A stretch of 56,660 bases of DNA. Source: JBHJGP01 sp050331695. GTDB lineage: Bacteria > Pseudomonadota > Alphaproteobacteria > Geminicoccales > Geminicoccaceae. Of this stretch, positions 1 to 8,701 are shown in pieces. The notes beneath the pieces are model-generated. The model was not told the origin of the DNA and made no database searches. It saw nothing but the letters and a program-made list of their open reading frames with translations. The position numbers were made by a program, and so were the translations under genes. The stretch covers positions 1 to 56,660 of the forward strand of contig JBHJGP010000034.1 in NCBI GenBank assembly GCA_050331695.1. The letters are read 5' to 3'. Within the stretch, counting starts at the first letter, position 1, and each line of letters starts with the position of its first letter.

Positions 1-117
1 ACTTAATCCGATCCTTCGCTCCTGGGCTTGGGGCCACGTTTCCGAGTCAGGAGCGTGCGTCCGCTCCTTTTCTCCAGCTTTTTGATCCTGGCTGCAGACC
101 CTAGCGGTCGACCGATG
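1..117 (-). pseudogene. Truncated second copy of the REP-associated transposase 3' end
   Basis: These 117 bases align without gaps to 145-261, the 3' end of the intact transposase gene next door; I count 23 mismatches, so about 80 percent identity. The copy contains the equivalent stop codon near its left end and about 37 codons of the basic C-terminal tail. It breaks off exactly where a short repeat begins (120-142). It is a decayed tail duplicate with no start codon. The left side may continue beyond the window. Confidence 0.75.
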
Positions 118-119
118 CA

Positions 120-142
120 ATTACGGTGACAGTTTACTAAAT
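120..142 (+). repeat. REP-like short repeat, copy 1
   Basis: A 23-base element with core GGTGACAGTTTACTAAAT lies between the truncated and intact transposase copies. It differs from the copy at 851-873 by one base (A for T at position 4). Its position immediately downstream of a Y1 transposase gene is typical of REP sequences mobilised by REP-associated transposases. Confidence 0.7.
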
Positions 143-146
143 TCAC

Positions 147-821
147 TTAACTCGATCCCTCGCCCTTGGGTTTGGGGCCACGTTTCTGCGGCCGGAGTGT
201 GCGTCCACTCCGTTTCTCCAGCTGTTCGATCCAAGTGGCGGATCCGAGCGGCCGACCGATGGTTTCGGCGCGGCGGAGCGTGGCGAACGCCTCGGCCTCG
301 TCGAAAGGCTCGGCGAGATGGGCGCGAAAATCACCGACCCGCTCGAGAACGGGAGATGCCTTGAACGGGCCATCGTCGCGGCCGGCGAGATGGTCAGCCA
401 CGCTTGACCATGCCCAATCCCTGGCCCGCTTGACCAGTTTCGCCCGGACCGGGTTGAGCGAGACGTAGCGCACCGCGTGATGGAGATGGGCGTCATCCAT
501 GGCCGCCGAGCCGAACCGGCCCTGCCACAGATGGCCGGTGACCCGGAGCCGGGCGTTGATGTAGCCCGTATACCGGCGGTGGGCGTCTGCGAAGGTGCGG
601 CGCAGTCCGTCCTCGTCCTCGGGCACCAGGATCATGTGAACGTGGTTGGGCATCAGGCACCAGCACCAGATCTCGCAGCCGGCCCTGGTCGCCGCCTCGA
701 CCACCAAGTCCCTGTTGAGCTGGAAATCGCCGTCCTCGAGCAAAACCTCCTGGCGCCGGTTGCCCCGTTGGGTGACGTGGTGGGGGATGCCGGGGATGAC
801 GATGCGGGGGAGACGGGCCAT
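147..821 (-). CDS. REP-associated tyrosine transposase (Y1/IS200-like, RAYT)
   Basis: The 224-residue protein belongs to the Y1_Tnp (HUH single-strand transposase) family. The N-terminus has the family signature PRIVIPGIPHHVTQRGNRRQ. The metal-binding HUH motif is MPNHVHMI (about residues 57-64), and the catalytic tyrosine is probably in AVRYVSLNPVRA (about 116-127). The C-terminus is a basic tail, RPQKRGPKPKG. RAYTs differ from IS200 transposases in being chromosomal single copies that act on short palindromic REP elements; REP-like repeats flank this gene on both sides. No target or self-mobility can be judged from sequence. The start ATG at 819-821 lies 10 bases from the first upstream repeat. 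Confidence 0.93.
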   Translation of the reverse strand: MARLPRIVIPGIPHHVTQRGNRRQEVLLEDGDFQLNRDLVVEAATRAGCEIWCWCLMPNHVHMILVPEDEDGLRRTFADAHRRYTGYINARLRVTGHLWQGRFGSAAMDDAHLHHAVRYVSLNPVRAKLVKRARDWAWSSVADHLAGRDDGPFKASPVLERVGDFRAHLAEPFDEAEAFATLRRAETIGRPLGSATWIEQLEKRSGRTLRPQKRGPKPKGEGSS

Positions 822-830
822 GGCTCTACT

Positions 831-846
831 ATTTCGGTGACAGTTT
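831..846 (+). repeat. REP-like short repeat, partial tandem copy
   Basis: ATTTCGGTGACAGTTT is repeated 20 bases later as the first part of the 851-873 element, giving a short direct tandem just upstream of the transposase start codon. It lacks the ACTAAAT end of the full element. Confidence 0.6.
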
Positions 847-850
847 GACT

Positions 851-875
851 ATTTCGGTGACAGTTTACTAAATAC
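851..875 (+). repeat. REP-like repeat, left arm of a perfect 25-bp inverted pair
   Basis: The 25 bases at 851-875 are the exact reverse complement of 913-937, separated by 37 bases. The core is GGTGACAGTTTACTAAAT. Paired, inverted REP units next to a RAYT gene are a known arrangement (REP doublet, or REPIN). Confidence 0.8.
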
Positions 876-912
876 ATCAGGATGATCGTCGATGCTCAAT
901 ATGACCATGCGG

Positions 913-937
913 GTATTTAGTAAACTGTCACCGAAAT
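913..937 (-). repeat. REP-like repeat, right arm of the inverted pair
   Basis: This is the exact reverse complement of 851-875. Together the two arms could fold into a 25-bp stem with a 37-base loop in RNA or single-stranded DNA. The pair lies between the divergent transposase and transporter genes, about 90 bases before the transporter start. Confidence 0.8.
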
Positions 938-1027
938 AACGCACGGCGGTTTTTCCTGTTGAACGAGCTGACCCGCACGTCTATCGCGGCCTCGCCATCG
1001 TTTTCGTCGACAACCGACTAAGGCTTC

Positions 1028-1651
1028 ATGAAAAACGCGCCGTCCCTCATCTCCGGCGTCATCGCCATGGCGGTGGTGGTCACCGTCTCCAACATCCTGG
1101 TCCAGTTCCTGTTGGGCCAGTGGCTGACCTGGGGCGCGCTCACCTACCCCTTCGCCTTCCTGGTGACCGACATCATGAACCGGCTGCACGGGCCGGCTCT
1201 CGCCCGACGGGTGGTTTTTGCCGGTTTCCTGGTCGGCGTCGCCTGCTCGATAATCGGCACCCAGATCGAGGGCGACTTCGGGCCGCTGGTGACCTGGCGG
1301 ATCGCGCTTGGCTCGGGCACCGCCTTTCTGACAGCCCAGTTGCTGGACGTTTTCGTCTTCGACCGGCTGCGCCAGGGCGTCTGGTGGCGGCCGCCCCTGG
1401 TCTCCTCGACCCTCGGCTCCGCGCTCGACACGGCCCTGTTCTTCTCGATCGCCTTCTCGGCCTCGCTGGCGTTCATCGAGCCGGCCAACGACGTGAGCTG
1501 GGCCAACGAGCCGCTGCCGCTTCTGGGCCTGGGACCGGTGGTGCCGCTTTGGGGCAGCCTGGCGGTCGCCGATTTCGGGGTGAAGCTTTTGATCGCGCTG
1601 GCCGCGCTGATCCCGTTCCGGATCGTCGTGGCGCGGCTGAGAGCCGGTTAG
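1028..1651 (+). CDS. yhhQ: Queuosine precursor transporter, VUT/YhhQ family
   Basis: The 207-residue protein is an integral membrane protein of the VUT_1 family, whose E. coli member YhhQ imports queuosine precursors (preQ0/preQ1) for tRNA modification. It has about six hydrophobic segments, starting at residues 8-30. The family signature FAFLVTDIMNRLHGP (about 42-56) is followed by ARRVVFAGF. A late WGSLAVADFGVKL segment also fits. The TAG stop (1649-1651) shares the tetranucleotide TTAG with the stop of the convergent helicase gene. No other queuosine gene is in the window, so the exact precursor carried is unknown. Confidence 0.88.
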   Translation: MKNAPSLISGVIAMAVVVTVSNILVQFLLGQWLTWGALTYPFAFLVTDIMNRLHGPALARRVVFAGFLVGVACSIIGTQIEGDFGPLVTWRIALGSGTAFLTAQLLDVFVFDRLRQGVWWRPPLVSSTLGSALDTALFFSIAFSASLAFIEPANDVSWANEPLPLLGLGPVVPLWGSLAVADFGVKLLIALAALIPFRIVVARLRAG

Positions 1652-2943
1652 GCGGCGCGCCGCTTGGATCGACGCCGGCGATTGTTGGGCCGTTGTGACC
1701 CAGCCACCGGTCGGGCCTCCTTACCCCCATCGGGCCGGCGACGTTTGCCGGCAGCTCGCGGCTTCGGGCCGGGTTGAGCCGGCGCCGGCTGCGGCGCGAA
1801 ACCGTCGGGCAGCGTTTCGATCGCCACCTTCTGACGGGTCAACTTCTCGATGTCGCGCAGGTAGGGACGCTCGTCATTGGCCACGAAGGAGATGGCGAGG
1901 CCCGCGGCACCGGCGCGGGCCGTGCGGCCGATCCGGTGCACATATTGTTCCGGCACGTTCGGCACCTCGAAATTGATCACATGGCTGACGCCGTCGATAT
2001 CGATGCCGCGCGCGGCGATGTCGGTCGCCACCAAAACCCGGCACCGACCGGACCGGAAGGCCTCCAGCGCCTTCTCCCGCTGCGCCTGGGTCTTGTTGCC
2101 GTGGATCGCCACCGCCTCGATGTCGGTCCGTGCCAGATGGCGGACGACCCGGTCGGCGCCATGCTTGGTGCGGGTGAAAACCAGCGCCCGGTCAACGCCG
2201 TCGCTCTTCAGTGTGAGGTTCAACAAGGCCTGTTTTTGGCCCTGGCTGACGAAGGTCGCCCGTTGTTCGACGCGCTCAGCGGTGCTTGCCACCGGCGCCA
2301 CGCTGACCTTCACTGGGTCATTCAGATAGCTGGCGGCGAGGCTGGCAATGGCCTTGGGCATGGTCGCCGAGAACAACAGCGTCTGCCGTTCTTGCGGCAG
2401 GAGGGCCGCGATCTTTCGAAGCGCGTGAATGAAGCCGAGATCGAGCATCTGATCGGCTTCGTCCAGCACCAGGACCTCGACATCGCTCAAGGTGACGGCC
2501 CGCTGGTCCAGGAGGTCGATCAGCCGGCCGGGCGTCGCCACCAGCACGTCGGCACCCCGCTGCATCTGGCGAACATGGCGGCTCACCGGCACGCCGCCGA
2601 ACACGGTGACGACGCTGAGCCTCAGGAACTGGCCGTAGATCCGAAACGCCTCGGCGATCTGGCCCGCTAGTTCCCGGGTCGGCGCCAGAACCAGGACGCG
2701 CGCGCTCTTGCGGGGCAGGGGTTGGGCCTGGCGGCCGAGGCGATCGAGGATCGGCAGCGCGAAGGCGGCGGTTTTGCCGGTGCCCGTCTGGGCGATCCCC
2801 AGAAGATCACGCCCGGCCCGCACATGTGGGATGGCTTGGCTTTGGATAGGGGTCGGCTGGGTGTAGCCCTCGCCGGCGAGCGCCCGGTTCACGGGCTCGG
2901 CAAGATCAAGATCGGAAAAATTGGTCACTTTGGACTTTCGCAA
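1648..2943 (-). CDS. rhlE: DEAD-box RNA helicase, RhlE-like
   Basis: The 431-residue protein is an ATP-dependent RNA helicase with all superfamily 2 motifs in order: Q motif (GYTQPTPIQ, about 27-35), Walker A (AQTGTGKTAAF), PTRELA, DEAD in VLDEADQML, SAT in LFSATMPK, and the C-domain ARGIDID and HRIGRTARAG. It ends in a lysine/arginine-rich tail typical of RhlE proteins, which act in rRNA processing, RNA decay and cold adaptation. A GTG codon six codons downstream could also start the protein. It converges on the transporter gene with a 4-base overlap. Confidence 0.93.
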   Translation of the reverse strand: MRKSKVTNFSDLDLAEPVNRALAGEGYTQPTPIQSQAIPHVRAGRDLLGIAQTGTGKTAAFALPILDRLGRQAQPLPRKSARVLVLAPTRELAGQIAEAFRIYGQFLRLSVVTVFGGVPVSRHVRQMQRGADVLVATPGRLIDLLDQRAVTLSDVEVLVLDEADQMLDLGFIHALRKIAALLPQERQTLLFSATMPKAIASLAASYLNDPVKVSVAPVASTAERVEQRATFVSQGQKQALLNLTLKSDGVDRALVFTRTKHGADRVVRHLARTDIEAVAIHGNKTQAQREKALEAFRSGRCRVLVATDIAARGIDIDGVSHVINFEVPNVPEQYVHRIGRTARAGAAGLAISFVANDERPYLRDIEKLTRQKVAIETLPDGFAPQPAPAQPGPKPRAAGKRRRPDGGKEARPVAGSQRPNNRRRRSKRRAA

Positions 2944-3202
2944 TATGGGCGCACGCGGACGCGTGTCAGCGCGGGCTCGGTGAAACGACCCGCGTGAAAT
3001 CAGGGCGTAGAATGGATTGGTGACGCCTGAAGATGTGGGTCTAGGAGCGATCTGTTCGCCGCTCGCGTTTCACGCGAACCCACTCAAGCGCTTATCGCGC
3101 CGACGCAAATTGCATATGAGGATGATTGCGCGCTTTGTCAAACGGTAGCATGCGACGGCCGATCGTCATGAGACGTCTCACGACAATCGAACGGAAAAAC
3201 GC

Positions 3203-4324
3203 TCAAGCTTTCATCAGGTTGGCGAGGACGATCTCCCGCCAGACCCTGGTCGGATAGACCCAGTCATCGGGCTGATAGTATTTGCCGGCGGTGACCACCG
3301 CGCAGAGATCGGCCGCGGGCATGATCCACAGCCGCTGGCCGCCATTGCCGAAACCGGCCATCCAAGGCTTGGGCTCGCCGAGCCCCGGCACATAATCCTT
3401 CGCCAACCACCAAAACCGGCCGTAGTCGAGCCCTTCGCCGGTATCGATTGCCGGTTTGAACGACCGATCCAGCCAATCGGCGGAAACGATTTGCTCATCA
3501 CCCCATTTACCGCCGGCCAGTGCGAGCAGGCCGATGCGAGCGATGGCGCGGGGTGTCAGGCGGAGCCCGGAAGCCGCTGAGTAGATGCCGTCCGAGCCGG
3601 TTCGCCACTCGAACGTCTCGATGCCGAGCGGCTTGAAGAGGGCTTGGTCGGCGAAGGCGGCGAGCGTTTGCCCGGATCCCTTGACGATCAGCCGGGCGAT
3701 CAGGGCCGTGCAGCCACCATTGTAGACCCAGCGCTCGCCGGGCGGGTTCACGACCGGCCGTTCGAGGATGAACCGGTAGCGGTCCTCGGCCCGCTCCATC
3801 ATGATCTCGCTGTTGGCGGGATCGGTATAAGGAAGCCACTCGTTCCACTCGGTGCCGAGCGTCATGGTCAGCGCGTGCTCTATTCTGATCGCCGCGCGCT
3901 CGGGATCCGCCGCCAGCTCCGGATATTCCGGGAACTGGGCTAGGAGAGGCGCCTCCGGGGGAGGGACGACGCCCCGGTCAAGGGCGATCCCGTAGAGCAG
4001 GCTGACGACGCTTTTGGTGATGGAGCGGAGATCGTGGAGCGTGTCAGGGCCGAAACTGACGCGGCCCAGGGGCCTGCCCCAGTTTTCATCCTCACCCTCA
4101 CAGTAGCGCTCGAGCACGATCTTCCCCGAGCGAACGACCAGGACCGAATGGAGCCCCGGGAGAAGGCCCGATCGGATTCCCGCCTCCAGCTTGTCGCCAA
4201 GACCGGGATCAAAACCGAGATCTTGGGGTTCTGCGTATGTCCAGGGGTCTGACAAAGGCGCCGCCATGGCGGAAGGTGTCATCATCAAACTCCCGAGGCC
4301 GAAGGTGAGCTGTCTTCGGCTCAT
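3203..4324 (-). CDS. Exported beta-lactamase-fold serine hydrolase
   Basis: The 373-residue product belongs to the class C beta-lactamase/penicillin-binding-protein-like serine hydrolases. The SxxK nucleophile motif is SITK in LRSITKSVVSLLYG, and a YxN-type motif appears as WVYNGG. The chosen ATG (4322-4324) gives MSRRQLTFGLG followed by a hydrophobic stretch ending AMAAP, which looks like a Tat or Sec signal peptide. An ATG 33 bases upstream would hide this signal. Substrate unknown: the family includes esterases and amidases besides beta-lactamases. It follows the interrupted methyltransferase gene by 29 bases on the same strand. Confidence 0.85.
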   Translation of the reverse strand: MSRRQLTFGLGSLMMTPSAMAAPLSDPWTYAEPQDLGFDPGLGDKLEAGIRSGLLPGLHSVLVVRSGKIVLERYCEGEDENWGRPLGRVSFGPDTLHDLRSITKSVVSLLYGIALDRGVVPPPEAPLLAQFPEYPELAADPERAAIRIEHALTMTLGTEWNEWLPYTDPANSEIMMERAEDRYRFILERPVVNPPGERWVYNGGCTALIARLIVKGSGQTLAAFADQALFKPLGIETFEWRTGSDGIYSAASGLRLTPRAIARIGLLALAGGKWGDEQIVSADWLDRSFKPAIDTGEGLDYGRFWWLAKDYVPGLGEPKPWMAGFGNGGQRLWIMPAADLCAVVTAGKYYQPDDWVYPTRVWREIVLANLMKA

Positions 4325-4353
4325 TGCTGGAAAAGGGATATAGCCAGGCACCA

Positions 4354-5520
4354 TCACCGCCGGGACCGTGAAACGACGAAACTTTCGTCATTGAACCACA
4401 GACCGCCGTGGCGGTTCAGCACCTTGCGGGTTGCTTCCAGATAGGCCGGGGTCGAAATCGCCGCCGTGTAACGCTGGTCCTCGATCTGAGCGACGTAGGT
4501 GGCCGCGTTCCAGGCCGCCAGAAGCGTCGAGGTGCCGATACTGTCGCCGAGTTCGGAGGGCAGCGTGTGCAGATGAAAGCGAAAAATCGCCTGCTCGTCG
4601 CTCCCCGTCGTGAAGATCAGGCCACGCTGGTCGCCCTCCATCGCCTCGCGCATGGCTTGGGCCAGCTGCTCGCGATCGGCAACGAAGGGCTCTTCGTCGG
4701 GCCAGATCTCGCGGATGATCTCGAGGCCGGGATCATCACCGCAGCTCTGGATCACGACCATCCGCCCGCCCCGGTCGAGCGAGCGCGCCAGCGGCACCAG
4801 AACATTTCTCGCCTTGGCGGCCGCGGGTGTCCGGGCGCGGAAGGGCTGGGAAGCGAGGACCAGATCATAGCCCCCCGGCACCCGGTCCGGTCTCGGAATC
4901 AGCGAATCCAGAACGAAAGCGTGATCCTGGCGGTAAAGAACCAAGACCGACGGCTGAACATAGAGGGGATTGCCGGTCTTGGGACTGGCCGTCACCTGCC
5001 AGCCCTCGACGATCGTCTCGCCCAAATCCTTAATCTACTCGTCGAATTCGTCGGCCGTGTCACCTTTCAGCGGCGCTTCGTACCAATTGACGGCTGAAGC
5101 CGGAATGCTAGCCCGGGGCGGCAGCCAGGGCGCCTCGCTGTAGAGCATGTTGGTCATGACCAGGACGGTCTGGGGATGCTCGCGGAACCGGTCAGCCATC
5201 TTCTCCAGAAGCAGGCGCACGTCCTCGATGCTGATCTCCTTGCCGACGACCAGAAGCGGGATCGTCGGAAAGCGGCGGTGCAGCTGGCGCATCACCTGGG
5301 CCAGAACGGAGCCGTCGCCGACGCCTGCGTCGAATAGCCGGATGCCGGGCGGCTCGGGTCTGAGCTTGACCACTTCGCGGCCGATGCGATCGGCAATCGC
5401 CCATTTCTCGCCGGTTGTGGTGACGAAAAGGAGATATTTCTGGCGGTTATCGTAGAAGCGGAAGCGGGAGGTCTCGGCACGGTCATCAGGGTGCGCGGAC
5501 GTGACTTTCGTCGCCGACAT
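4354..5520 (-). pseudogene. Class I SAM-dependent methyltransferase-like gene interrupted by in-frame TAG
   Basis: Two open segments, 5520-5038 and 5034-4354, lie in the same frame and are separated only by a TAG at 5035-5037 (codon 162 of 389). The first half contains a Rossmann SAM-binding-like motif, LFDAGVGDGSVLA (about residues 56-68). The second half has no start codon near the break except a TTG at 5025 and continues the same fold with GGYDLVLASQPF and GGRMVVIQSCGDDP. The natural reading is one protein of about 388 residues. Start is ATG 5520 (or 5535). It is divergent from a nucleotide cyclase gene. The TAG may be a sequencing error, a true nonsense mutation or a suppressed codon. Target unknown. 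Confidence 0.7.
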
Positions 5521-5618
5521 GGTCAGACTTTCCATCAACCAGGGGCAAGACCCATCAATCAGAAGCAGGCCAGCGCAAGCATGGGCAAGGCACCGCCGAA
5601 AGTCGAGGAGCGTGAGGG

Positions 5619-6824
5619 GTGACCATCGCACGGGACGATGTCGAGACGATTGAACAGTGGCTGATCGACCGGACCAACGACGCCACCGACTTCGGTCCCA
5701 TATTCGACGGCTTTTGCGAACGTGTCGCCGGTGCCGGCGTGCCGTTGATGCGCGCCGCGCTCGGCAGTTTCCTGTTGCATCCCATTCTCGAGGCCCAGGG
5801 TTACATATGGAGCCGCAACCAGGGGCTCCTGCGTGAGCAGTACGACCGCTACGACGTCAGTCGCGATCCGGACGAATGGTTGACCAGCCCCTTCTTCCAC
5901 ATGGTGGACAGCAAGCTGGAACGCCTGGCGCTTCGTCTTGAAAAGGGCGAGGGAACCAACCGGTTTCCGCTTCTAGCCAGGCTCGCCCAATTGGGTGGCA
6001 CCGAATATTTCGCGCAGATGGTCGAGTATCCCTCGGGCAGTTCGGTCGGTCCGGTGGAGGGCATCCTCTGCTCTTGGATCACCGATAAGCCAGGCGGCTT
6101 TGACGAAACGGACAAAGAAGCGCTGGCGCGGCTGCTGCGCTCGCTCGCCGCGATCTACAAGATTGTGATCTCGGTGGGCGCGTCACAGGTGCTGATGGAA
6201 TCCTATCTGGGGCGCGATGCCGGACGTCGGGTCATCGAGGGAGCGATCGAACGGGGCACCCCTGAGACGATCCGCACGGTGATCTGGTTCAGCGATCTGC
6301 GCGGCTTCACCCGGCTCAGCGACACGCTTCCGGGCGAGGCGACCTTGTCGCTGCTCAACGCCTATGCCGAACGGATCGCCGATTGCATCCAAAAGGCGGG
6401 CGGTCAGGTCGTGAAATTCGTCGGTGACGGAATCCTCGCGACTTTCAGTGCCGATGAGTTGAGCGATGCCCACGGCGCCGCCATGGATGCCGCCGACAAT
6501 GCGCTCGCCGCGATCGAGGAGCTTTCGGCGGAAAGGCGTGCACAAGGCGAGCCTGCGACCGAGGCGGCGATCGCGCTCCACGAGGGCACGGTCCTCTACG
6601 GCAATATCGGCAGCCGAGATCGGCTCGACTTCACGGTGATCGGCCAGGCGGTGAACGAGGCGAGCCGGATCGGCGAGCTCTGCAAATCCCTGGAACAGAC
6701 GGTTGTGATTTCCGATCAATTTGCCGCCGCCGCCCCGGACCACCAGCACCGGCTGATTCAACTCGGCCGGTTCGCCCTTCGAGGCGTCAGCCAGCCGCGC
6801 ATGCTCTACACGCTGGAACGCTGA
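5619..6824 (+). CDS. Class III adenylate/guanylate cyclase with N-terminal sensor-like region
   Basis: The 401-residue protein has a C-terminal class III nucleotide cyclase domain (about residues 220-400). The first metal-binding aspartate lies in WFSDLRGFTRLSD and the second in VKFVGDGILATF; RLDFTVIGQAVNEASRI is the substrate and transition-state region. The N-terminal 210 residues lack membrane segments and are probably a cytoplasmic sensory domain that I cannot name. The start is GTG with a good upstream GAGGAGCG-type ribosome site. Whether it makes cAMP or cGMP cannot be decided here. Its 3' end overlaps the convergent tsaE gene by 19 bases. Confidence 0.9.
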   Translation: MTIARDDVETIEQWLIDRTNDATDFGPIFDGFCERVAGAGVPLMRAALGSFLLHPILEAQGYIWSRNQGLLREQYDRYDVSRDPDEWLTSPFFHMVDSKLERLALRLEKGEGTNRFPLLARLAQLGGTEYFAQMVEYPSGSSVGPVEGILCSWITDKPGGFDETDKEALARLLRSLAAIYKIVISVGASQVLMESYLGRDAGRRVIEGAIERGTPETIRTVIWFSDLRGFTRLSDTLPGEATLSLLNAYAERIADCIQKAGGQVVKFVGDGILATFSADELSDAHGAAMDAADNALAAIEELSAERRAQGEPATEAAIALHEGTVLYGNIGSRDRLDFTVIGQAVNEASRIGELCKSLEQTVVISDQFAAAAPDHQHRLIQLGRFALRGVSQPRMLYTLER

Positions 6825-7330
6825 ACCAGGTTTTCGATCGTTTGCCGCCATCGTCTGGCGGGACCGGACAAAACCACCGGGCGGGACCCGTCGGCCTTCA
6901 TGTCGAAGCTGATGGTCAGCCTGTCGGCAAAAAGGCCCGGCGGCAGACGGTCGGGCCATTCGATGAGAAGGCAGCTGTCTTCGGCCTCCTCCTCCAGGCT
7001 TAGCTCCCAGACCTCCCCGCCCGTCAGTCGATATAGATCGGCGTGAACGATCCGCAAAACCGGCAGTTCATAGACCTGGAGAAGCGAGAAGGTCGGGCTC
7101 GGCACCTCGATCGGCGCGCCGGCAAGGCTCCGGATCATCTCCCGGACGAGCGTGCTTTTGCCAGCGCCGAGCGAACCCTCAAGACCGATTACATCGCCTC
7201 GCTGCATGGCCGAAGCGAGATGCCGGGCAAGCTTTCGGGTGGCCGCCTCGTCCGCCAGGATCAGACGGCCACGAACCAGCTCAGTATCAGTAGCGGTAGG
7301 CTTCAGGCTTGAACGGCCCCTGTTGTTCAA
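6806..7330 (-). CDS. tsaE: tRNA threonylcarbamoyladenosine biosynthesis protein TsaE
   Basis: The 174-residue protein matches the P-loop ATPase TsaE, which with TsaB and TsaD installs t6A37 on ANN-decoding tRNAs. Walker A is GSLGAGKST, followed by VPSPTFSLLQVYE and HADLYRL, all family hallmarks. The ATG at 7330 lies 44 bases inside the 3' end of ahcY, so translation may be coupled or start later at a non-ATG codon near 7279. It ends in TAG; 19 bases overlap the convergent cyclase gene. tsaE at the end of an ahcY-containing run is seen in alphaproteobacteria. Confidence 0.9.
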   Translation of the reverse strand: MNNRGRSSLKPTATDTELVRGRLILADEAATRKLARHLASAMQRGDVIGLEGSLGAGKSTLVREMIRSLAGAPIEVPSPTFSLLQVYELPVLRIVHADLYRLTGGEVWELSLEEEAEDSCLLIEWPDRLPPGLFADRLTISFDMKADGSRPVVLSGPARRWRQTIENLVQRSSV

Positions 7331-8582
7331 TGCCCAGATAGGCCGCCTGATCGGTGGTGAGCTTGGTCAGCTTGACCCCCAGCTTCTCCAGATGCAGACC
7401 CGCAACCTTCTCATCGAGGTGCTTCGGCAGGACATAAACCTTCTTCTCGTACTTGCGAGCATTGGTCCAAAGCTCGATTTGAGCCAGCACCTGATTGGTG
7501 AAGGATGCGCTCATCACGAAACTGGGATGACCCGTCGCGCACCCCAAATTAACCAGCCGGCCCTTGGCCAGAACGATGATCTTCTAGCCGTCCGGGAACT
7601 CGACCTCTTCGACCTGTGGCTTCACCTCGGTCCATTTGTAGTTCTGGAGATCGGCGACCCGGATCTCATTGTCGAAATGGCCGATGTTGCAGACGATGGC
7701 GCCGTCCTTCATCTCCCGCATATGGTCGAGGGTGATGATGTCCTTGTTGCCGGTGGCGGTCACGAAAATGTCGGCTTTGGGGGCGGCGTCCTCCATGGTC
7801 ACGACGTCATAGCCTTCCATCGCCGCCTGCAGCGCGCAGATCGGATCGATCTCGGTGACCATCACCTTGGCGCCCTGGGAGCGTAAGGATTCCGCCGAGC
7901 CCTTGCCGACGTCACCATAGCCGGCGACGACGCAGGTCTTGCCGGCCAGCATGACGCTGGTGGCCCGTTTGATGCCGTCAACCAGGCTCTCACGACAACC
8001 GTAGAGATTGTCGAATTTGGATTTGGTGACGCTGTCGTTGACGTTGAACGCCGGCGTTTTCAGCGTGCCGGCCCGCTCCATCTCGTAGAGCCGGTGGACG
8101 CCGGTCGTCGTCTCCTCGGAGACGCCGCGCACCCCGTCCATGAGATCAGGATAGTCCTGATGCATCATGATGGTCAGATCGCCGCCATCATCCAGCAACA
8201 TGTTGGGCCGCCAACTGTCGTGACCCTCGATCGTCTGTCTGATGCACCAATCATACTCCTCCTCGGTTTCCCCCTTCCAGGCGAAGACCGGGACCCCCTG
8301 ATCGGCGATCGCCGCCGCCGCATGGTCCTGGGTCGAGAAGATGTTGCACGACGACCAGCGCACGCTGGCGCCGAGGTGGACCAGGGTCCGGATCAACACG
8401 GCGGTTTCGACCGTCATGTGCAGGCAGCCGCAGATCCGAGCCCCGTTCAAAGGCTGGCTCGAACCGAATTCCTCGCGCAACGCCATCAGGCCCGGCATCT
8501 CCTTTTCGGCGATGGCGATCTCCTTGTGGCCCCAGGGCGCAAGCGTAATGTCCTTGACCTTGTAGTCGTTACCGTCCGTCAT
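7287..8582 (-). pseudogene. ahcY: Adenosylhomocysteinase, complete except for one in-frame TAG
   Basis: The reading frame encodes a full-length S-adenosylhomocysteine hydrolase (431 codons), which splits SAH into adenosine and homocysteine. NAD-binding GYGDVGKGSA and the ICGCLHMTVETAVL region are intact. A TAG at 7584-7586 (codon 333) interrupts EFPDG-KIIVLAKGRL, where homologues have a lysine, histidine or similar residue. After it the frame continues perfectly through NLGCATGHPSFVMSASFTNQ to the normal end KPEAYRY. Truncation would remove conserved C-terminal residues, including the CATGHPS segment. Start ATG 8580-8582 precedes MTDGNDYKVKDI. Given the perfect remainder, this is a recent mutation, an assembly error or a suppressed codon. 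Confidence 0.85.
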
Positions 8583-8701
8583 GATCGGGCAATCCATATG
8601 AAGATGAGGCGCGAAAGCGTCTGCGGCTCTTGTTGCGCCGCGATAAAGCACGAGCGTTTGTCACCGGGCAATAGGCGGGCGTACCCGCTGGTTATACCCC
8701 C

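Noticed and set aside
1774..2670. A 298-codon plus-strand frame
   Set aside because: It is a shadow of the RhlE-like helicase, which has every helicase motif on the other strand.
8583..8701. A SAH or SAM riboswitch upstream of ahcY
   Set aside because: The 119-base gap between HPr and ahcY contains a small GCGGG-TACG-CCCGC hairpin near 8670, but I could not match the conserved core of a known SAH riboswitch by eye. A covariance search would be needed.
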